Shown here in pieces: positions 7,888-15,382 of a stretch of DNA of 39,779 nucleotides (positions are counted from its first letter, which is position 1; the number at the start of each line of letters is the position of its first letter). The position numbers and the translations under genes were made by a program. The notes under the pieces are model-generated. The model was given only the letters and a program-made list of their open reading frames with translations. It was not told the origin of the DNA and did not search any database. Source of the DNA: Clostridia bacterium (GTDB taxonomy: Bacteria > Bacillota > Clostridia > Oscillospirales > CAG-272); the NCBI GenBank assembly GCA_900763885.1, contig CAAFLY010000176.1, positions 1 through 39,779 of the forward strand, in the 5' to 3' direction.

Positions 7888-8499
7888 ATGCTGTTGTCCT
7901 ATGTAGTCCTCGCTTCTTTGGAAACGGAGGACCGGGATTTTGTGGAGACGCTGTACGAGCGGTATGGCGGGTATATCTACGCGCGCGCTCTGGCGATACT
8001 GGGAAACGCACATGACGCGGAGGACGCCGTACAGGAGCTGATGTGCAAGGTGGCGGCGCATTTGCACAAATTTCACGAGGCGGATCCGGTGACGGTGCGC
8101 AGTCAGCTGGAGATCGGCATTCGTGTGACGGCGCACCATGTGTCCGTGAGCGCGTATCGGAAAAAGGCGCGGAGATGGGCGCGGGAAACGAGTCTGATCG
8201 CGGAAACGGACGCGGAGACAGGCGAGGAAGCGGTGCGGGAGATCGCCGATACGGAAAACGATCCGACGGAGCTGATCATTCGCGAGGAGGATGGCAGGGC
8301 GGTACGGGATGCGCTGCGGACTCTGTCGCCGGATTTGCGGGACGCGGTGAACCTTGTGTATTTCAGCGATTTTTCCCAGGCGGAAGCGGCAAAATATCTC
8401 GGGATTTCGGATAGTGCGCTGCGGAATCGGCTTTTTCAGGCGAAGAAGAAGCTGCGCGTGATTCTGGCGGAGGTGTGGTATGGAAAAGATGGAGAATGA
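7888..8499 (+). CDS. ECF-type RNA polymerase sigma factor
   Basis: The 203-residue protein has sigma region 2 at about 10-60 (FVETLYERYGGYIYARALAILGN-HDAEDAVQELM) and region 4 at about 145-195 (LSPDLRDAVNLVYFSDFSQAEAAKYLGISDSALRNRLFQAKKKL), which is a clear helix-turn-helix. The linker between them is longer than usual and acidic. GGAAGGAAG precedes the start. The gene lies 21 bases after the LRR gene and overlaps the anti-sigma gene by 20 bases, so production is coupled. It is expected to direct polymerase to a small regulon, perhaps the secreted proteins just downstream; no target promoter was identified with confidence. Confidence 0.9.
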   Translation: MLLSYVVLASLETEDRDFVETLYERYGGYIYARALAILGNAHDAEDAVQELMCKVAAHLHKFHEADPVTVRSQLEIGIRVTAHHVSVSAYRKKARRWARETSLIAETDAETGEEAVREIADTENDPTELIIREEDGRAVRDALRTLSPDLRDAVNLVYFSDFSQAEAAKYLGISDSALRNRLFQAKKKLRVILAEVWYGKDGE

Positions 8500-9166
8500 C
8501 AGATTGGACGCGATGCTGCGATCCAGTGCGCGTGTGCTGGCGGAGGACAACGCGGAGATATTGGTGGGGACGTGGCGCGAGATCCCGCCGAAAACGGACA
8601 GACACATCCGCCGGACCATCCGCCAGAGCAGACGAATGCGGGAATACGGTGCGCTGTACCGGAGAGGGAGACAGATCGCCGCCGTATTCTGCGTGGTCTG
8701 TGCGGCGGTCCTCCTGCTGGCACTCAGCGTACAGGCGGTGCGGGACGCGCTGTGGTCCGTGCTTGTCCACTGGTATGACAAATATGTCGCCGTAACCTAC
8801 ACCGTATCGGACCAGGCCCCCGCGGCAATTCTGGAAAAGCGGGAACCAACCGTCCCGGTGGATTGGGAGAAGCGGATCCTGCGGGATACAGCGGCTTCCT
8901 ACCTGATTTGGTACTATCAAAACGACAAGCTGGTTCTGACTTTTGAACAGATGACAGTCCATACGAACGAAGTATGGTTTGACAATACAGATACCACGGT
9001 TGAAAGAGTCTTGATTCACAACAATAATGGGACGCTTATGCTCATGAAAGAAAAGGAGAAATACGGTCTGGTCTGGCGGGATGATGCGTATCTGTATTTT
9101 ATCATATGCAACACAGATCCTCTGGCAAGGGAAAAACTTCTGGAAATCGCGGAGTCGGTAAAATAA
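8480..9166 (+). CDS. Membrane-bound anti-sigma factor with DUF4367-like domain
   Basis: The 228-residue protein has a cytoplasmic N-terminus of about 70 residues rich in Arg, one membrane helix (about 72-92, IAAVFCVVCAAVLLLALSV) and an extracellular domain. That domain ends in YGLVWRDDAYLYFIICNTDPLAREKLLEIAESVK, the typical DUF4367 closing pattern. There is no zinc-binding HxxxCxxC. It overlaps the sigma gene, as expected for a cognate anti-sigma factor that holds the sigma at the membrane until a signal arrives. GGAGG lies seven bases before the ATG. Assignment as anti-sigma rests on gene position plus architecture. Confidence 0.8.
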   Translation: MEKMENDRLDAMLRSSARVLAEDNAEILVGTWREIPPKTDRHIRRTIRQSRRMREYGALYRRGRQIAAVFCVVCAAVLLLALSVQAVRDALWSVLVHWYDKYVAVTYTVSDQAPAAILEKREPTVPVDWEKRILRDTAASYLIWYYQNDKLVLTFEQMTVHTNEVWFDNTDTTVERVLIHNNNGTLMLMKEKEKYGLVWRDDAYLYFIICNTDPLAREKLLEIAESVK

Positions 9167-9259
9167 ACCGAAAAAAAACCAAAATTTTTTCGAAAAACTT
9201 CAAACAAAACGGGTTGCTCGTGCGTTATATATAGTGAGGACACAATAAGGAGGAAAAAT

Positions 9260-9676
9260 ATGAAAAAAACGTTCTTATTATTATTGGTTGGATGCTTGTG
9301 CATGTCTTTTGCTAGCGTTCCAATTCACGCAGTCGAGTTTTCCGAGATTGAAGCGTATCGCTGGTCAAATGTTGTCAGTATGCGTGGTTCCATCTCTTTC
9401 AATGGTAGAACTGGTAATTATGTTATGACCGTTGAAGGAGAGACAGATGTCAGCAGAATTTCTGCAACGGCAACACTGTACTACAAAAACGCAAGTGGTA
9501 ATTGGATTGAGATTCCAAAGAATTGGTCTTACGATGTAAGAGATGATATTCTTTTGGTTGACGAATCCTTTACTGGTGTAAGCGGACGCGAATACAAAAT
9601 TGTATTGGACGCTACCGTATATCTCAATGGTTATGGGGAACCAGTAACGAAAACCACATATGGCACCTGTCCGTAA
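9260..9676 (+). CDS. Small secreted protein of unknown function
   Basis: The 138-residue protein has a clear signal peptide (MKKTFLLLLVGCLCMSFASVPIHA) and a mature part of about 114 residues rich in beta-strand-like alternation (YRWSNVVSMRGSISFNGRTG, RISATATLYYKNASGNW, YKIVLDATVYLNGYGEP). It resembles small all-beta secreted proteins common in Clostridia. AAGGAGG precedes the ATG. Base composition is lower in GC than the sigma/anti-sigma genes before it. It lies 93 bases after the anti-sigma gene. I do not recognise a function. Confidence 0.7.
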   Translation: MKKTFLLLLVGCLCMSFASVPIHAVEFSEIEAYRWSNVVSMRGSISFNGRTGNYVMTVEGETDVSRISATATLYYKNASGNWIEIPKNWSYDVRDDILLVDESFTGVSGREYKIVLDATVYLNGYGEPVTKTTYGTCP

Positions 9677-9870
9677 AGCACAACAACGGTAGATGTAAAC
9701 AACTGGATGCGCAAGGTTGTATACATAAGCAGTGTTAAGGTCTGATAGATCTGCTGGAATTATAAAGGTGCACATTTATGAAGAAGGTTTGATCTATGTC
9801 ATTCCATGAATATTCGCTGACCGCCTTCGAATACAGACCGCAAATGGAGAGACTTTCAGGAGGTAATTCC

Positions 9871-10173
9871 ATGACAAAAGTGTTTACCCGTTACCTTGCA
9901 TGCGCATTGATGTGCGTTATGATTGCAACCACCGCAAACGCTTCACAGGACATCTTCCATCCTCAGTCTGTGACAGCGGCAAGATGCGGCGGAACCCTCT
10001 ATACCGGCGATCCCGAATACTCCCAACCGTATTCCTGCTCCCTCGGACACGCAAACAATTGTATGGTGCAGCCCCTTTTCTACACAACGCTTGGCAGCAC
10101 AACGGAAACCTACCATTTCCACGCAGCCTACCACTCTGGCAACGGACAGGTATATAATTACTGTCCGTATTGA
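9871..10173 (+). CDS. Small secreted Cys/His-containing protein of unknown function
   Basis: From ATG 9871 (CAGGAGG seven to nine bases upstream) the protein has 100 residues; a longer reading from 9796 lacks a ribosome site. The signal peptide is about 1-24 (YLACALMCVMIATTANA). The mature part has four cysteines (CGG, CSLGHANNC, CPY end) plus several histidines (HFHAAYH), suggesting disulfides or metal binding. It follows the 9260 secreted protein in the same orientation. No family is recognised. Confidence 0.6.
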   Translation: MTKVFTRYLACALMCVMIATTANASQDIFHPQSVTAARCGGTLYTGDPEYSQPYSCSLGHANNCMVQPLFYTTLGSTTETYHFHAAYHSGNGQVYNYCPY

Positions 10174-10336
10174 TCGAAAACAATAGCGCAAGGGTTCCGA
10201 TTGGTTTGAGAACTGTACGTTCATACTCTGAAACCATGCAGTGAATCCGATTCCTGTAGTATGGATATACCAAGCAGGCAGAAAAAACACCTCGAAAGCA
10301 TAAGACTGTTTTGGCATGTACATACAGTGAAGAATG

Positions 10337-10388
10337 AGATTCGTGGGGGTTTTAGCGGTACAGCTTGCCCTCACAAATCTTGTTTTAC
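10337..10388 (+). terminator. Probable intrinsic terminator before the solute-binding lipoprotein gene
   Basis: An imperfect stem (AGATT, GTG and GGG at 10337-10349 pair with CCC, CAC and AATCT at 10368-10380) is followed by TGTTTTAC. The T-run is weak, so it may instead be a leader hairpin for the next gene, which starts 38 bases later. Confidence 0.45.
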
Positions 10389-10418
10389 AAATAATTTGCA
10401 TCAAAGGAGAACCCCAAA

Positions 10419-12767
10419 ATGAAACATACCCGATTTTTGTCCGTACTGCTTCTCATTCTGCTGTTTTCCTCTTGCAGATCCGCGAATGTGGAAACAGCGC
10501 CGACGAACGATCCTGCCGCGCCGGAGAAGACGCCGGAGGTCATAACGCACGTGTATTCGCCTGTGGAATGCGCGATCCCGGCGGATACGTCCTTCCTCGA
10601 CGGGGTGACGCCCTACTACGATCCGTTTGCCGGGACAGTCACGCTTCTCACCGCGACAAGAACGGACGCGGAGGCGGAGGACGGCTCGATCACACCCGCG
10701 TATACCTACACCCTCTGCACCTTTGATTTGACCGGCACGCTTGCGGACAGTGCGGTACTGCCCATCGACAGCGCGGCGCACATCACCCGCGGACAGATCG
10801 GGGAGGACAGCCTCTGGTACATCGCGGAAACGGGAGCCACACTGCCCGTCGCGCACATCCGGCGATCCGACGGCACTCCTCTGGCGCAGACGATCCTGAC
10901 CGACGCAAACGGCATCGCGCTGACCTTCCCGCGGGATCCGATCGACAAGCTGTGTGTGGACGGCGCGGGGAATCTGTGGCTCGGCAACGATACGACGGTG
11001 TATGTTCTGGACCCATCCCTTGCGTACGTGACGGAGATCTTTGTGGCGGATTCCCTCGATGCGCTGACAAGCGGGAACGATGGCGCGGTATACGGCGTTG
11101 TCACCTCCTCCGGCGCGGAGAATCTGGTACGACTGGACGGGATCACCGGGGAACTTTCCGCCATTGCCGCACTGGACATGCATACCCAAAAGCTCGCCTA
11201 TGCCGCGTATACCTCCACGGACGACAGCGGATATGCGTATTATCTCTCCACACCGGACGGCGTATTCGGGATGCGGTCGGGTAAGGACGGCGCGGAGCTG
11301 GTGGTGGACTACAAAAACTCCGGCATCGTCAATCTCGCCGAGGGACAGCTCTACGGTGTGAATGCCGGCAGCACGAGCCTGTCGATGGTGTGTACCGAGG
11401 CGCTGATGCTGTTCTGTAAGGGGACAGGCGCGGGAAACCTTCCCGTTCTGTACCGTGCGGACGACGATATTGTGCTTGCCGAAATGCGCCTGATCGAGGT
11501 CGCACACGCCATCCCACTGGAGGACAACATCCGCGCGCAGCTGTATGATTACGACACAAAGCACCGGGACGTGCAGGTGGTTACACTCGATTACAGTGCG
11601 TACAATACGGCGGAAAATCCGACCGCCGGCGCGTGGAGACTGGTGACGGACATCACAAACGGAATCATTTCACCGGACATCGTGTTCGGCCATTCGAACA
11701 GCACCGAGATCACGCGGATGGTGGAGGACGGCCGGTACACGGATCTCATGCCGTATTTCACCGGCGACGCGGAGATCAATCCGAATACCGTATTCGGCTG
11801 TGTGCAGAACGCCTTCACCGACGCGGACGGCAGACTGTGGGGGATGACCCCGTATTTTATCCTTCATACGCTGCTCATACGGCAGGACGCTCTCGGTGCG
11901 GATCACGCCGCGTCCTGGACCACGGCGGAGTTTCTCGAGCTCGCCGCACGGTATGACCCGCCGATGTTCTATCTGACCAGAGAATACGCCGCGGACAGGC
12001 TCTCCAGCGTATACGGCGCGTTCTGCGATCCTGCCGCCGGTACGTGCAGCTTTGACACGCAGCTGTTCCGGGAGTACCTCACGTACTGGAAATCCCTGCC
12101 CACTGAAGCGGAGTACGGGACCAAATCGCCGCTCGGACAGGTAGAGGTGACGGAGCAATACAGATATTACATGGACGGCACGGTACCCATGAAGGAATTT
12201 GACCTGAATACCCCCTTGCAGATGCGGTATGAGCTGGGCACGCCGGATACCATGCTCATCGGGTATCCGGACGCGGGCGCACAGCTATTCTCGCGCATGA
12301 CGTTCCTTGTGACCGACAAGGCAAAGGATCCCGCGCTGTGCTGGTCGTTTGTCAAGGCGTTCATGCACACGGAGTATGAGATGTGGGTGAGCGGTCCCGG
12401 TACAACGGCGCTGCGCGAGGTATACAAGGCGAAGGCGTACGCGGATGAGGGGAAGACCTTCCGGGTGTACGGCAACGGCAATGTGTTTGAGGAGAGCACG
12501 GCGGCGTTCTATGAATCCATCGGTATGGGCGACGCGCTGGGCGGCGGTACGGCGTATACCGCTGAACCGTGGGACAAAACGACGGTGGATCGGGCGATCG
12601 CCTATCTCGACGCTGCCGGGGAGCCGCTGACCAACCGTCTGCCGCAGGCGGTGGACGACATCATCAACGAAGAGTTTTCCGCCTTCTGTGCCGGACAGGG
12701 AAGTGCGGACGACTGCGCCGGAAAGATCCAGTCCCGCGTCGGTATCTGGCTTGCCGAGCGGAAATAG
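10419..12767 (+). CDS. Lipoprotein with N-terminal beta-propeller-like region and C-terminal extracellular solute-binding (family 1) domain
   Basis: The 782-residue protein has a lipobox LFSSC, so Cys19 should be lipidated. Residues about 40-330 show repeated strands with propeller-like units (GNLWLGNDTTVYVLDPSLAYVTEI; DGAVYGVVTSSGAENLVRLD). From about 360 the sequence looks like a sugar-type solute-binding protein (PDIVFGHSNSTEITRMVEDGRYTDLMPYF; DADGRLWGMTPYF; ALCWSFVKAFM). AAAGGAG precedes the start. No permease genes are adjacent, so it is an orphan binding protein; substrate unknown. Such fusions occur in gut Clostridia. Alternatively it acts as a surface sensor rather than a transporter part. 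Confidence 0.8.
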   Translation: MKHTRFLSVLLLILLFSSCRSANVETAPTNDPAAPEKTPEVITHVYSPVECAIPADTSFLDGVTPYYDPFAGTVTLLTATRTDAEAEDGSITPAYTYTLCTFDLTGTLADSAVLPIDSAAHITRGQIGEDSLWYIAETGATLPVAHIRRSDGTPLAQTILTDANGIALTFPRDPIDKLCVDGAGNLWLGNDTTVYVLDPSLAYVTEIFVADSLDALTSGNDGAVYGVVTSSGAENLVRLDGITGELSAIAALDMHTQKLAYAAYTSTDDSGYAYYLSTPDGVFGMRSGKDGAELVVDYKNSGIVNLAEGQLYGVNAGSTSLSMVCTEALMLFCKGTGAGNLPVLYRADDDIVLAEMRLIEVAHAIPLEDNIRAQLYDYDTKHRDVQVVTLDYSAYNTAENPTAGAWRLVTDITNGIISPDIVFGHSNSTEITRMVEDGRYTDLMPYFTGDAEINPNTVFGCVQNAFTDADGRLWGMTPYFILHTLLIRQDALGADHAASWTTAEFLELAARYDPPMFYLTREYAADRLSSVYGAFCDPAAGTCSFDTQLFREYLTYWKSLPTEAEYGTKSPLGQVEVTEQYRYYMDGTVPMKEFDLNTPLQMRYELGTPDTMLIGYPDAGAQLFSRMTFLVTDKAKDPALCWSFVKAFMHTEYEMWVSGPGTTALREVYKAKAYADEGKTFRVYGNGNVFEESTAAFYESIGMGDALGGGTAYTAEPWDKTTVDRAIAYLDAAGEPLTNRLPQAVDDIINEEFSAFCAGQGSADDCAGKIQSRVGIWLAERK

Positions 12768-12810
12768 CAACCGTAAGGACACGCTGCGTTGATCGGGTTT
12801 TGCGTCTAAG

Positions 12811-12913
12811 GAGGCTTCCTAAGGAACCTCTGAATCAATCGGATTTTTGCAATAAAAGGCTGAAATATAAGGGCTTTTATTGCAAAAATAACATGAAATC
12901 AGAGGCTTCCTAA
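12811..12913. repeat. MITE-like palindromic repeat
   Basis: A perfect 16-bp inverted repeat (ATTTTTGCAATAAAAG at 12843-12858, complement at 12874-12889, 15-base loop) is nested inside a second pair (GGAACCTCTGA at 12823-12833 and TCAGAGGCTTCC at 12899-12910). The 12-mer GAGGCTTCCTAA is present at both edges (12811-12822 and 12902-12913). It is AT-rich in a GC-rich setting. It lies 43 bases after the lipoprotein stop and could also terminate transcription. Confidence 0.65.
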
Positions 12914-12948
12914 ACCGTCCGTTGTTTCGCACATTTCCAAACAGTCGC

Positions 12949-12977
12949 TGTACACCTGCCAATGGATGTGGTATACT
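12949..12977 (+). promoter_or_regulatory. Promoter for the XRE regulator gene
   Basis: TGTACA (12949-12954), 17 bases, TATACT (12972-12977), with an extended TGG before the -10. Confidence 0.6.
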
Positions 12978-13031
12978 ACAGATACAGCGACGGGCCCGTG
13001 CTGCATTTTAACGGAAATGAGGAAAAATCAC

Positions 13032-14168
13032 ATGAACGGACATGAAACGATCCCGCGCACGATGGGACAGACGATCCGCAGACTGCGCATGGAACAGAAT
13101 CTGACCCAGGAGACGCTGGCGGAACTGCTCGGTGTGACGGCGCAGGCGGTCTCCAAGTGGGAAAATGACGCCGGGATGCCGGACATTTCGCAGATCGTGC
13201 CGCTCGCCGGGGTATTCGGCGTGACCACGGATGTGCTGTTCGGACTGGATCCCACCACCGCGGAGACAGAGGTGCAGAAGATCCTCCGGGACGCGCGGTC
13301 GATGGAGATCTACGGCAGAGGGGATAGCTATCTCGCGGCATACGATCATATCGCGATGGGACTGCGCCGGTATCCGGGCAATCTCGTGCTGCTTACGGAG
13401 AGTATCGCGCGCGGGGAAAGCCTGACACTGCCGGAGAACGGATGGCTGTATGCCGGTGACCGTGCCGCCGATATTGCTGCCGATACGATCCGCCGTGCCA
13501 GATTGGTGATCGCGTACACGAAAAACACCAATGACGCCTTCCGTGCCAGACAGATCCTCATCGATCAGCTCGTCGCCGCCGGACGGTATACGGAAGCGAT
13601 GGAGGAAGCGGAAAAGTATCCGGAGCGGGTGGATTTCACGGCAAATTACCACAAGGCGTTCATCGGTATGGCGTCCGGGAATCCCAACGACGCACTCAGA
13701 GCGATCGGTACGGAGATCGACTACAGTTTGCAGGCCTTTGAAATGGATACGGTGCTCCTTGCGAAGGCCTATTACGGCACAGGCAGGTTTGAGGACGCCG
13801 TCACGGTATACGAGCGGTATTTCGCCGCCATGGATGTGTTGTTTGACGGGAATCCGGTTCCCTATTACGATTTTGACTCCGGCGACTGCTATCTTCTGCT
13901 GGCACAGACGTATCTTGCCCTGGAGAAGCGGGAGCGTGCCATGGACTGTGTGGAGAAATCCATAGACAGCTGTATTGCCCGGATGGCGCCGGACAGAGAG
14001 CACATCTCGCCGTTTCTCCGCCATTCCGCGATAGGCTGGGCATATGCGCCGCTGTCCCGCGAGACGGTCCGCGTGAAGTGCATGGAAAAGCTGTCGTCCC
14101 CCGAGATCGCCCCGCTTATCGGAGAGACACGCTATACTGCCCTGCAAGATCGGATCGAGTCCCTGTAG
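13032..14168 (+). CDS. XRE-family helix-turn-helix regulator with helical-repeat C-terminal domain
   Basis: From ATG 13032 (GAGG ten bases upstream) the protein has 378 residues; a longer frame from 12966 covers the promoter and is unlikely. Residues about 12-66 are a lambda-repressor-like HTH (GQTIRRLRMEQNLTQETLAELLGVTAQAVSKWENDAGMPD). The remaining 300 residues are alpha-helical and TPR-like (paired A-x-x-x-Y/G patterns). This layout is common in Clostridia regulators controlling neighbouring genes. It sits just before an S66 peptidase with 50 bases between; the target and signal are unknown. Confidence 0.85.
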   Translation: MNGHETIPRTMGQTIRRLRMEQNLTQETLAELLGVTAQAVSKWENDAGMPDISQIVPLAGVFGVTTDVLFGLDPTTAETEVQKILRDARSMEIYGRGDSYLAAYDHIAMGLRRYPGNLVLLTESIARGESLTLPENGWLYAGDRAADIAADTIRRARLVIAYTKNTNDAFRARQILIDQLVAAGRYTEAMEEAEKYPERVDFTANYHKAFIGMASGNPNDALRAIGTEIDYSLQAFEMDTVLLAKAYYGTGRFEDAVTVYERYFAAMDVLFDGNPVPYYDFDSGDCYLLLAQTYLALEKRERAMDCVEKSIDSCIARMAPDREHISPFLRHSAIGWAYAPLSRETVRVKCMEKLSSPEIAPLIGETRYTALQDRIESL

Positions 14169-14218
14169 ACAATAGGATTTTCAAAGAGCTCCGGCATTTC
14201 GGAAGAAAGAGGTAAGGC

Positions 14219-15256
14219 ATGCACGTACACACCATCGGTATCGTTTGTCTCTCGTCCGGCTCCCTCGGCGAGGACTATATGCGCCATGAACGGGAAATCG
14301 GCGAAAGGCGGCTCACGGAAATGGGGATCCGGATACAGTATCTGCCGCACGCGCTGTCGGGAAGGGAATACATCCAGAATCATCCCGAAAAGCGGGCGGA
14401 GGATCTGCTTGCGGCGTTCCGGGATCCGGAGATCGACATGATCCTCTGTGCGATCGGCGGGGACGACACGTACCGTCTGGCGCCGTATCTGTTCGCGGAC
14501 AATGCGATAGGGAAGGCAGCAGCGGGGTCTCACAAGCTGTTCCTCGGCTTTTCCGATACGACGCTTGACCACCTGATGCTGCATAAAATCGGCTGCGTCA
14601 CCTATTACGGACAGGCGTTTTTGCCGGATGTGTGCGAGCTGTCCCCGGAGATGCTGCCCTATACGGCGCGGTATTTCCGAGAGCTGACCGAAACCGGGAC
14701 GATCCGGGAGGTGCGTCCGAGCGCGGTGTGGTACGAATGCCGGGAGGATTTTTCGCCGGAGCAGATCGGTGTGGAATTGCCCCGCCACACGCACGAGGGA
14801 TTCACGCGATTGCAGGGCAGTCCGTGCTTTCACGGGAAAATCCTCGGCGGCTGCTTGGACTCCCTATACGACATGTTCTCACCGGAACGGCACGCGGATA
14901 TGCCGGAGATCTGCGCGCGCTATGGACTCTTCCCGACGGCGGAGGACTGGCGCGGACGGATCCTGCTTCTGGAGACCAGTGAGGAAAAAATGGCGCCGGA
15001 GAAATACCGAGAGGCGCTGATCCATCTGAAAAACGCGGGCGTGTTCGGCGCGGTCTCCGGCATCCTTCACGGCAAGCCTATGGACGGCGCGTATGAGGAG
15101 GCATACAAAACGATTCTGTGCGACGTGATCGGCGACGCGACGCTGCCGGTGCTGTGGGGTGTGAACATCGGTCATGCCCTGCCGCGGTGCATCCTGCCGT
15201 TTGGCGTGGAAGCGGAGGTGGACGCGGACGCACAGGTGATTCGGATCATGGGATGA
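14219..15256 (+). CDS. S66-family peptidase (LD-carboxypeptidase/MccF-like)
   Basis: The 345-residue protein begins with TIGIVCLSSG and has ILCAIGGDDTYRLAPYL. Its nucleophile is in GFSDTT (Ser112), matching the GYSDxT elbow of S66 enzymes. The C-terminal half has the expected FHGKILGGCLDSL, the ILLLETSEEKMAPE segment and the late VLWGVNIGHALPRCILPFG with the probable catalytic histidine. Family members trim L,D-peptide bonds of murein tetrapeptides or inactivate microcin C-type nucleotides; its length and GGDDTYR favour the MccF-like branch. It follows the XRE gene on the same strand and is likely cotranscribed. AGAGGTAAGG precedes the ATG. Confidence 0.88.
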   Translation: MHVHTIGIVCLSSGSLGEDYMRHEREIGERRLTEMGIRIQYLPHALSGREYIQNHPEKRAEDLLAAFRDPEIDMILCAIGGDDTYRLAPYLFADNAIGKAAAGSHKLFLGFSDTTLDHLMLHKIGCVTYYGQAFLPDVCELSPEMLPYTARYFRELTETGTIREVRPSAVWYECREDFSPEQIGVELPRHTHEGFTRLQGSPCFHGKILGGCLDSLYDMFSPERHADMPEICARYGLFPTAEDWRGRILLLETSEEKMAPEKYREALIHLKNAGVFGAVSGILHGKPMDGAYEEAYKTILCDVIGDATLPVLWGVNIGHALPRCILPFGVEAEVDADAQVIRIMG

Positions 15257-15272
15257 ATGCTGGGAGAGAAGA

Positions 15273-15298
15273 AACGGAGTGGAAACGCTCCGTTTTTT
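15273..15298 (+). terminator. Intrinsic terminator after the S66 peptidase gene
   Basis: A stem AACGGAG/CTCCGTT (15273-15279, 15288-15294) has a short loop and is followed by a T-run to 15298. Confidence 0.85.
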
Positions 15299-15320
15299 CT
15301 TTGGAGAATTCTCACCCCCC

Positions 15321-15349
15321 TTGTAAAACGGCGAAAAGTATGGTACAAT
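15321..15349 (+). promoter_or_regulatory. Promoter for the GH2 gene
   Basis: TTGTAA (15321-15326), 17 bases, TACAAT (15344-15349), with TGG directly before the -10. Confidence 0.7.
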
Positions 15350-15382
15350 GGCACAAAACCAATCATTATGGAGGAGAATCCT

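Noticed and set aside
5842..8781. A 979-codon minus-strand open frame antisense to the LRR and sigma genes
   Set aside because: Arg/His-rich shadow translation typical of GC-rich antisense frames; no start signal, no family motifs, and the plus strand carries clear genes.
9196..9240. A sigma-A or ECF promoter upstream of the 9260 gene
   Set aside because: TATATA is present but no -35 at correct spacing, and the AAC...CGT pattern is too loose.
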